Assembly (NCBI GenBank): GCA_036268455.1
Contig: DATAUD010000102.1
Coordinates: 1-64,000 of the forward strand
Reading direction: 5' to 3'
Origin: DATAUD01 sp036268455
GTDB taxonomy: Bacteria; Verrucomicrobiota; Verrucomicrobiia; Limisphaerales; Palsa-1400
Length of the DNA stretch: 64,000 nt
The notes below the pieces were generated by a model. That model searched no databases. It was not told where the DNA came from and saw only the letters and a list, made by a program, of their open reading frames with translations. Made by a program: the position numbers and the translations under genes. Shown here piece after piece: positions 34,370-40,735 of this stretch (position 1 is its first letter; every line of letters starts with the position of its first letter).

Positions 34370-35758
34370 ATGTTGCGTCGTGATCACCAACTGCGCGTCC
34401 AAATCTATCAAATCATAGATTGCGGCATTTTCGCGCTCGCGCTGAGGATGGGGCACATACTGCGGGCGCGTCTGTATGGCTTGCCCTTTTTCAGGGATGC
34501 GATCACTCCCTTTAGCCCTGATTATTTCTGGCTTTTCCTGGTGGTCATACCAATGGCTCCGATAGTCCTCGAATGGCAGGGATACTACGAACGGCCGGTA
34601 TTGGGGTCATGGCGGCAAACGATGTGGCAATTGGGAAAGGCGTGCGCGATTGCCACTGCCGGGCTGATTTTGACGCAATTCCTGGTCAGGCGCGAGGGTG
34701 CCCGCGGTGTCCTGGTGCTGTTTGGTTTTTGCGCTTTTGGCTTGATGCTCGCGAAAGAACAAATGCTGCGCGTGGCATTCAAGACAAAGCTCGGCCAATC
34801 CCAGTTTAAGCGGCGGGTCGTTCTGCTTGGGGCCGGCGAAGATACCTCGTGGCTGCGCGCCGAGATCGGGCAGGGAATGGATGAACTGGAAGTTGCCGGG
34901 GACTTCGATCTGAACGAAACTTCGATTGAAGACCTGATCTCGTTTCTTCACGAGCATTCAATCAACACGGTTGCCATTGCCGCCCGTCACACCCATTTCG
35001 GAAAGGTGGAGAAAGCCATTCATGCCTGTGAGGTGGAAGGAGTCGAAACCTGGCTCATGGCCGATTTTTTCCAGACGCAGGTCTCGCATACGAGGATTGA
35101 CGATATCTATGGAAGGCCGGTGCTGGTGTTTCACAGCGGACCGGAAACCCCATGGCCGTTATTTATCAAACAAATCATGGACATTGTTGGCGGTTTCATG
35201 CTGCTCGCCGTGTTTAGTCCGATCATGCTCTGTGCGGCTATTGCCATTAAGCTTACCTCAGGCGGCCCCGTCTTATTCCGGCAGCAGCGAGCTGGTCTGA
35301 ACGGCAAGCCGTTTGTCATGTACAAGTTCAGGTCGATGGTCACCGATGCCGAGCAGTTGAAACAGGAACTGGCCGCCTTGAACGAGATGTCCGGCCCCGT
35401 CTTCAAGGTCACCAACGATCCGCGCGTAACGCCAGTGGGGCGGATTCTGCGGAAATATAGCATTGATGAAACCCCGCAGTTTTTTAATGTCCTGCGATTG
35501 GAGATGAGCCTCGTCGGCCCGCGCCCGTTGCCTGTGGACGAGGTCAAACGCTTCGATGACCGGGCGCATCGCCGGCGCCTCAGCGTCCGGCCGGGCTTGA
35601 CATGCACCTGGCAGGTCTCGGGCCGCAGCAATGTGACGGATTTCAAAGAATGGGTCCGCATGGACCTGGACTACATCGATAATTGGTCTCTGGGTTTGGA
35701 CATCAAAATTCTGTGGCGCACCATTTGGGTGGTTCTCCTTGGCAAGGGGGCGCGGTAG
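34370..35758 (+). CDS. Undecaprenyl-phosphate sugar phosphotransferase (WbaP/WcaJ type)
   Basis: Starts glycan synthesis by moving a sugar-1-phosphate to undecaprenyl phosphate. The 462-residue protein has four N-terminal membrane segments, a Rossmann-like middle domain (VVLLGAGEDTSWLRAEI), a re-entrant membrane helix (IMDIVGGFMLLAVFSPIML), and the catalytic domain with KFRSMVTDAE, DPRVTPVGRILRKYSIDE and LVGPRPLPVDEV. This is the full polyisoprenyl-phosphate hexose-1-phosphate transferase layout. Glucose- or galactose-1-phosphate is the usual substrate. It directly follows EpsI. Confidence 0.92.
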   Translation: MLRRDHQLRVQIYQIIDCGIFALALRMGHILRARLYGLPFFRDAITPFSPDYFWLFLVVIPMAPIVLEWQGYYERPVLGSWRQTMWQLGKACAIATAGLILTQFLVRREGARGVLVLFGFCAFGLMLAKEQMLRVAFKTKLGQSQFKRRVVLLGAGEDTSWLRAEIGQGMDELEVAGDFDLNETSIEDLISFLHEHSINTVAIAARHTHFGKVEKAIHACEVEGVETWLMADFFQTQVSHTRIDDIYGRPVLVFHSGPETPWPLFIKQIMDIVGGFMLLAVFSPIMLCAAIAIKLTSGGPVLFRQQRAGLNGKPFVMYKFRSMVTDAEQLKQELAALNEMSGPVFKVTNDPRVTPVGRILRKYSIDETPQFFNVLRLEMSLVGPRPLPVDEVKRFDDRAHRRRLSVRPGLTCTWQVSGRSNVTDFKEWVRMDLDYIDNWSLGLDIKILWRTIWVVLLGKGAR

Positions 35759-35780
35759 TTTGGACTTGGCTTTTAAACGC

Positions 35781-36752
35781 ATGAAAAGAAAAACAAACAG
35801 GAATGGCAAACGTTTATCCGTCGTTACCGGCGGGGCGGGTTTTCTAGGCTCGCATTTGGTGGACCATTTGCTGGCAAATGGCCACAAGGTCGTGGCGATT
35901 GACAATTTTGTGACGGGATCGGTGGCTAACATCGCCCATCTTGCGGGCAACAGAGATTTCAAGTTTATCCAGCAGGATGTCACGGAATTCCTTTTTTTGG
36001 ATGGGCCAGTCGATTACGTCTGGCACTTCGCTTCGCCGGCAAGCCCGATTGATTATTTGGAATTGCCGATCCAGACTTTGAAGGTCGGCTCGCTGGGAAC
36101 CCACAAGGCGCTGGGGCTGGCGAAGGAAAAGGGCGCCCGCTTTTTGATCACCTCCACTTCCGAAATTTACGGCGACCCGCTGGTCCATCCGCAACGCGAA
36201 GATTATTGGGGGAATGTCAATACAATCGGGCCGCGCGGTTGCTACGATGAATCCAAACGGTTCGCCGAAGCGCTCGTCATGGCATATCACCGCCAACATG
36301 GCATTGACACCAAGATCGTTCGCATCTTCAATACGTACGGCCCGCGAATGCGTTTGAACGATGGGCGGGTTGTTCCGGCGTTTATCAGCCAGGCATTGAA
36401 AAACAAACCGATCACCGTTTTCGGGAAGGGCGGGCAAACGCGCAGCTTTTGTTACTGCTCGGATTTGATTGACGGCATTTACCGTTTGATGATGAGCGAT
36501 ACCAATGATCCTGTGAACATCGGCAATCCGGTCGAGATGACGGTGCTGGAATTTGCGCGCGAAATCATTCGCGCGACAGGTTCCCGGAGCAAAATTGTTT
36601 TCCGTCCGCTCCCGCAGGATGACCCGAAGCAGCGGCGGCCGGATATTGGGCGCGCGAAGGCTGTTTTAGGGTGGGCGCCCCGAGTGGCGCTGGCCGAAGG
36701 ACTTGTAAAGACGATTGAATACTTTCAGGGCAAGATTTCACCATTGCGGTGA
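35781..36752 (+). CDS. UDP-glucuronate decarboxylase (UDP-xylose synthase)
   Basis: Converts UDP-glucuronate to UDP-xylose. The 323-residue extended SDR protein has TGGAGFLGSHL, HFASPASPIDY, catalytic Glu128 in STSEIYGDP, and Tyr155/Lys159 in YDESKRFAEA. HFASPASP with TSTSEIYGDPL is typical of UXS. The ATG at 35781 begins just before the nucleotide-binding fold, 22 bases after the previous stop. UDP-glucose dehydrogenase, which would make its substrate, is not in the window. It closes the polysaccharide locus. Confidence 0.88.
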   Translation: MKRKTNRNGKRLSVVTGGAGFLGSHLVDHLLANGHKVVAIDNFVTGSVANIAHLAGNRDFKFIQQDVTEFLFLDGPVDYVWHFASPASPIDYLELPIQTLKVGSLGTHKALGLAKEKGARFLITSTSEIYGDPLVHPQREDYWGNVNTIGPRGCYDESKRFAEALVMAYHRQHGIDTKIVRIFNTYGPRMRLNDGRVVPAFISQALKNKPITVFGKGGQTRSFCYCSDLIDGIYRLMMSDTNDPVNIGNPVEMTVLEFAREIIRATGSRSKIVFRPLPQDDPKQRRPDIGRAKAVLGWAPRVALAEGLVKTIEYFQGKISPLR

Positions 36753-36763
36753 TGCGTCACTGT

Positions 36764-36778
36764 CACGCACAATGCGTG
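36764..36778. other. Small hairpin after the polysaccharide locus
   Basis: CACGCA (36764-36769) and TGCGTG (36773-36778) pair around a 3-base loop, 12 bases after the UDP-xylose synthase stop. There is no T run, so it is not a typical intrinsic terminator, but its position suggests 3'-end formation. Confidence 0.3.
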
Positions 36779-36910
36779 GAATTGATGCGCGAAAATTGAA
36801 CGGGCGGTCGAGTGGCAAAAAAAATATTTACAGGCAAAACGGCGCCTTCAGAAAGATTGGCAAGATGCTGGCATGTTGATAGCTAGCGAAAACTTTCTTG
36901 ATCAAAACAT

Positions 36911-36939
36911 TTGACCGATTGCCGGATTTACAGTAACTA
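36911..36939 (+). promoter_or_regulatory. Promoter-like pair before the pilus-like operon
   Basis: TTGACC (36911-36916) and TAACTA (36934-36939) are 17 bases apart and 78 bases before the ATG at 37018. The spacer holds the 14-mer ATTGCCGGATTTAC, also found in the promoter before 931. The 265-base gap 36753-37017 holds nothing else that I can define. Confidence 0.4.
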
Positions 36940-37017
36940 GGCACGCACTTTTTAAATGAATACCGGGTCACCAGACCAAACAATATATTTTTATTTCGTA
37001 CAGCATCGGCGAATTAA

Positions 37018-38892
37018 ATGCTAAACTCGAAGTCATTTTTAGCGGTGGATTTCGGGGCGGGAAGTTTAAAACTGGCCGAGTTTGAGCAAAACGAGGCCGG
37101 CGGATTGCGCCTTAAACAATACGGAATCAAAGCCTTGGGGCTTGAAGGGTCACAGGAGGCGAACCGTGAAGCGGCGATGCAAAAAGCCCTTCAGGAACTG
37201 CTGGCGGAGAAGGGTTATGCCTCCCGCCAGGTCAATGCCTGCGCCCCGGGGTTCCACGTCTTTTCCAAATTTGTCAAGCTGCCCCCGGTGGACACTTCCA
37301 AGGTGACGCAAATCATCCGTTATGAAGCGCAGCAAAACGTTCCGTTCCCGCTTGATGAAGTCGTTTGGGATTATCAAATCCTTGGCACCTCGGCGACAAG
37401 CGAGTTGGAAGTGCTGTTGGTGGCTGTGAAGTCGGAAATTGTCGAAGGTCTGTTTCGGGTGGCTGAAGGCGCGGGATTGCGCATGAAGTTGGTCGATGCC
37501 TCTCCGGCGGCGCTTTGCAACGCCTTCCGGTACAACTACGGCGATTTGGAAGGTTGCACAATGCTGCTGGATATCGGCGCAAAGACCAGCAACCTGCTCT
37601 TCTTCGAAAAAGGGAAGGTCTATTCGCGCAGCATCAATATCGGCGCCAATTCGATCACCCAGGACTTTGCCAACGAGGCCAAGATCAAGTTTCCCGAGGC
37701 CGAAGCCATCAAGATTGAAAAGGGATCGGTCAGCCTTGGGGGCGCTTATGAGGAACCCGAGGACCCGCAGGCGGCCGCCATTGCCAAGATCGCCCGGCAA
37801 GTGATGACTCGCCTGCACATCCAGGTCAACCAAACGATTCAGTTCTTTCGAGGACAACAAGGAGGGTCGGCCCCGCAAAGATTGTTCCTTTCAGGCGGGG
37901 CGTCGATTATGCCTTACACGGCCCAGTTTTTCGCGGAGAAACTCAACGTGCCGGTGGAGTATTTCAACCCGTTCCGCAACATTGAAATCGACCCATCGTT
38001 AGACTTGGAGGAGTTGTCCAAATACGCCCATTCCTATGGCGAGGTTGTTGGGCTGGGCTTGCGCGACCTGGCGCACTGTCCGGTCGAATTGAATCTGATG
38101 CCCAAAAGCTCGATTCAACGGCAGGAATTCGGCGGCAAAAAGCCTTACTTGATCGCTTCAGTGTTTGCGCTGGCATTGGTTGTTTTCGTTATTTACATCG
38201 CTGAACGGCGGATTGGAAATATTTTGACGGGCCGAGTGGACGAGGTGACCGCGCCGCTGACGGCGTTGACGCAGCAAAGTCAGAAACTACAGTCCGCAAT
38301 ATCCGAGCGCGATCAACTCAAGAAGCAGGCGGACCAATTGAAAGATCTGGCGGAGACCCGTTTCTCATGGATAAATGTTTTCAAGGCAATCCGAGGCGCT
38401 TTTCTGCAAGCCGAAATAACAGAAAAAACGAACCTCTTCACACCGGACAATGGAGGCACCAACACAGATGTTGGAATCTGGATCGAAGACTTCAGCCCTG
38501 TATTGGCCACCGGGAGTCCCTTTAGCGCCGGGGCTGAAGCCTCCGGGGGGGGAGGCGGCGGTTATGAGGGAATGAACCGCTATGGCCGCGGGGGAGGGCG
38601 CTTCGGAGGAAGGATGAACCGGTATCAACAACAGACGCAGGTTGCGGCGCCCGTCGTGGCCCCGACCGGAGACCAAATCACGGACATCACCCTTCTTTGC
38701 CGTGGCGTCAATCGCACCACCATCGGGCAAACGGCCAACAAAGACCTGGCCATTCTCGTCAAACAGAATTTGACCAACAACCCCGCTTTCAAACAAGCGG
38801 ATGTGTCGGGCGATGTCACGGTCGATTCCAACAATACGAACACGTTCACTTTTTCACTTACGTTGAAACTGACTCATCCGTTCAAATTATAA
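37018..38892 (+). CDS. pilM: PilM-PilN fusion, Amuc_1101-like pilus complex protein
   Basis: Residues 1 to about 350 are an actin-like PilM ATPase domain (FLAVDFGAGSLKLAEF, MLLDIGAKTSNLLFF, LFLSGGASIMPY). At about residue 356 the sequence VELNLMPKSS resembles the NLLP start of PilN, the natural PilM partner. It is followed by one membrane helix (residues 376-394), a coiled coil (about 395-450) and a PilN-like periplasmic domain. That domain is interrupted by a Gly/Arg-rich insert near residues 507-545. Canonical PilM is about 350 residues, so this 624-residue protein joins the cytoplasmic and membrane parts in one chain. It heads an operon with Amuc_1100-, 1099- and 1098-like genes in that order. 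Confidence 0.85.
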   Translation: MLNSKSFLAVDFGAGSLKLAEFEQNEAGGLRLKQYGIKALGLEGSQEANREAAMQKALQELLAEKGYASRQVNACAPGFHVFSKFVKLPPVDTSKVTQIIRYEAQQNVPFPLDEVVWDYQILGTSATSELEVLLVAVKSEIVEGLFRVAEGAGLRMKLVDASPAALCNAFRYNYGDLEGCTMLLDIGAKTSNLLFFEKGKVYSRSINIGANSITQDFANEAKIKFPEAEAIKIEKGSVSLGGAYEEPEDPQAAAIAKIARQVMTRLHIQVNQTIQFFRGQQGGSAPQRLFLSGGASIMPYTAQFFAEKLNVPVEYFNPFRNIEIDPSLDLEELSKYAHSYGEVVGLGLRDLAHCPVELNLMPKSSIQRQEFGGKKPYLIASVFALALVVFVIYIAERRIGNILTGRVDEVTAPLTALTQQSQKLQSAISERDQLKKQADQLKDLAETRFSWINVFKAIRGAFLQAEITEKTNLFTPDNGGTNTDVGIWIEDFSPVLATGSPFSAGAEASGGGGGGYEGMNRYGRGGGRFGGRMNRYQQQTQVAAPVVAPTGDQITDITLLCRGVNRTTIGQTANKDLAILVKQNLTNNPAFKQADVSGDVTVDSNNTNTFTFSLTLKLTHPFKL

Positions 38893-38894
38893 GT

Positions 38895-39917
38895 ATGGCG
38901 TGGGTCAAACGAAATCTTATCTTCGTCATTACTGTCGCCGTCGGATTGATCGCGACGGGTTATTGCGGCTATCTATTATTTTCGGCCCTGTCCGCCAATA
39001 CCGCCGTCTCCGACGATTACACCACGAAATCGGGTCAATTAAAAACGTTGGCTGACGCCAAGCCGCCCGTCACCACTACCAACATTCAACTTGCGATCGC
39101 GGATCAAACCCGTGTGAAAGATTTTCTTGGAGATTTCCGCAAAGCATTCGCGCCGTTTCCAACCCCGCCTAAAGTGGATGACCCGGGGTTTGTGGAATAT
39201 TTGCAACGGAGCTTGAAGGGGTTCGCGGCCGAGGCCACCAACAACGGCGTCCAATTGCCGCAGGATTACGCGTTCAGCTTCTCACAGCAAAAAGACAAGG
39301 TGAGTTTTACACCCGAATGCGTTGGCCCCTGGATGCAGGAACTTCAAGAGATGAAGGCGATTTTACACATTGTGTTCGGAGCCAAAATCAACTATTTCCA
39401 GGAGATTCAGCGTCCTCCCGCATGTTCCGACGATAACAACGGGAACGACGTTTTGTCAGCGGCTAGCATTTCAAACACATGGGGATCGGTCACTCCTTAT
39501 AAAGTGACATTTCGCTGTTTTAGTCAGGAGATCGCCAACGTGTTGGCCGGCTTTGCGGATTCCAGCAATTGTTTCATAGTCAAATACGTCAACGTCACCC
39601 AATCCAAGGAGGCTTTGCCACAGCTTGCCGCGCTCGCTCCGGCTCAAGTGCAGCAACCGATCTATTTCCAGCGTCCCCAATACAATCCGAACGGCGGATC
39701 CGGACGTTACGGCCCGCGAGGGATGAGAGAACCGTATGTGCAGCGATCCCAGGCGCCAATTCTTATGGCTGCTCCCGCGGCGCCGACGCCGCCTCAAACC
39801 ATTTTGCAGGAAACGCCTTTATTCGTGACCATTGTTGTTGACGCGGTAAAACTAAAACCGCCTGAACAGCCCGCCGCGGCTGCGACCGCGGTCAAACCCA
39901 GAGGGCGGGAGCGTTAA
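38895..39917 (+). CDS. Amuc_1100-like pilus-associated protein (PilO-like)
   Basis: The 340-residue protein has a short cytoplasmic start, one membrane helix (LIFVITVAVGLIATGYCGYLL), a helical stretch, and two ferredoxin-like alpha/beta regions (roughly residues 100-170 and 195-240). A Pro/Gln/Arg-rich tail and a last strand (PLFVTIVVDAVKL) follow. This layout and the position after PilM/N match Amuc_1100 of Akkermansia, itself PilO-like. The ATG at 38895 is chosen because the helix begins there; the longer open frame is shadow of the previous gene. It starts 2 bases after the PilM-N stop, and its TAA shares a base with the next ATG (TAATG). Confidence 0.78.
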   Translation: MAWVKRNLIFVITVAVGLIATGYCGYLLFSALSANTAVSDDYTTKSGQLKTLADAKPPVTTTNIQLAIADQTRVKDFLGDFRKAFAPFPTPPKVDDPGFVEYLQRSLKGFAAEATNNGVQLPQDYAFSFSQQKDKVSFTPECVGPWMQELQEMKAILHIVFGAKINYFQEIQRPPACSDDNNGNDVLSAASISNTWGSVTPYKVTFRCFSQEIANVLAGFADSSNCFIVKYVNVTQSKEALPQLAALAPAQVQQPIYFQRPQYNPNGGSGRYGPRGMREPYVQRSQAPILMAAPAAPTPPQTILQETPLFVTIVVDAVKLKPPEQPAAAATAVKPRGRER

Positions 39918-40690
39918 TGGAATTTCTTAAGAGACACTACGAGAAAATTGTCCTGTGCGTTGTCCTGCTCGGCCTCGCGGCCGCCGCGATCTGGATGAAG
40001 ATGGCCATCGACCGTGTTCAGACCAACCTGGCCCCGCTCCCGCAGCCGCCGAAGAAAGGCGTCGCGCTGACACCGATTGATCTTTCCACCGACCAGGTGG
40101 CGCTGGCGCAAGTCACCAATCCGCCGTCCATCATGCTTTCTGGAGACCACAACCTTTTCAACCCGGTAACGTGGAAAATGAAGTCTGACGGCTCGTTGCT
40201 CAAGATTATAAAAACAGGGTCGGACGCGCTTATTGTCACCAAGATCACAAAGCTATACACCATCATTGGCTACGATCACGCCAGCGGGCAGGGAAGCGGG
40301 GTTTACGTGATGAGCATCCAGCAGCATTCCGATCCTGAGCATCCCTCCCGCAAGACAAGCGAATACGCCAAGAAGGACGAAAAAATGAAATCCGGCCTTT
40401 ATATTCTTCGAAATGTCGAGGGTGACGCCGATGATCCCACCGCGTTGCAATTGGAATTGCCGGACACTGGGGAAACCGTCAAAGTCACCAAGGACAAGCC
40501 GTATCAGTTTGTGGACAGTTATGTTGCCGACCTTAGATACGACCCGGATTCCAAGGTTTTTTCCAAGGTGCACGTCAACGACGTTATTACTCTTGACGAC
40601 GTGCAATATAAAGTTGTTGAAATCACGGCCAATGCCGTTAGAGTTCAGTCCAATCGAACCACAAAAGTAACAGAAATCAAGTGGAAGTGA
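39917..40690 (+). CDS. Amuc_1099-like pilus system protein (PilP/GspC-like)
   Basis: The 257-residue protein has an N-terminal membrane helix (KIVLCVVLLGLAAAAIWM), a proline linker, SGDHNLFNPVTWKMK, and a beta-rich periplasmic region that ends in a small domain (VHVNDVITLDDVQYKVVEI). An F-N-P lead-in before a beta domain is shared with PilP/GspC linkers to secretins. It is translationally coupled to the preceding gene and lies 45 bases before the secretin gene. Its role is probably to link the inner-membrane complex to the secretin; this is inferred from order and topology. Confidence 0.72.
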   Translation: MEFLKRHYEKIVLCVVLLGLAAAAIWMKMAIDRVQTNLAPLPQPPKKGVALTPIDLSTDQVALAQVTNPPSIMLSGDHNLFNPVTWKMKSDGSLLKIIKTGSDALIVTKITKLYTIIGYDHASGQGSGVYVMSIQQHSDPEHPSRKTSEYAKKDEKMKSGLYILRNVEGDADDPTALQLELPDTGETVKVTKDKPYQFVDSYVADLRYDPDSKVFSKVHVNDVITLDDVQYKVVEITANAVRVQSNRTTKVTEIKWK

Positions 40691-40719
40691 GTCCCCACTA
40701 ATAGGGACAAAGTGTTTTT
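40691..40719 (+). terminator. Weak terminator/attenuator-like hairpin before the secretin gene
   Basis: GTCCC (40691-40695) pairs with GGGAC (40704-40708) around an 8-base loop, and a run of five T residues follows at 40715-40719. The stem is short and the T run is 7 bases away, so at most it would reduce read-through into the secretin gene. Confidence 0.25.
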
Positions 40720-40735
40720 AAATTGAAATGACGCC

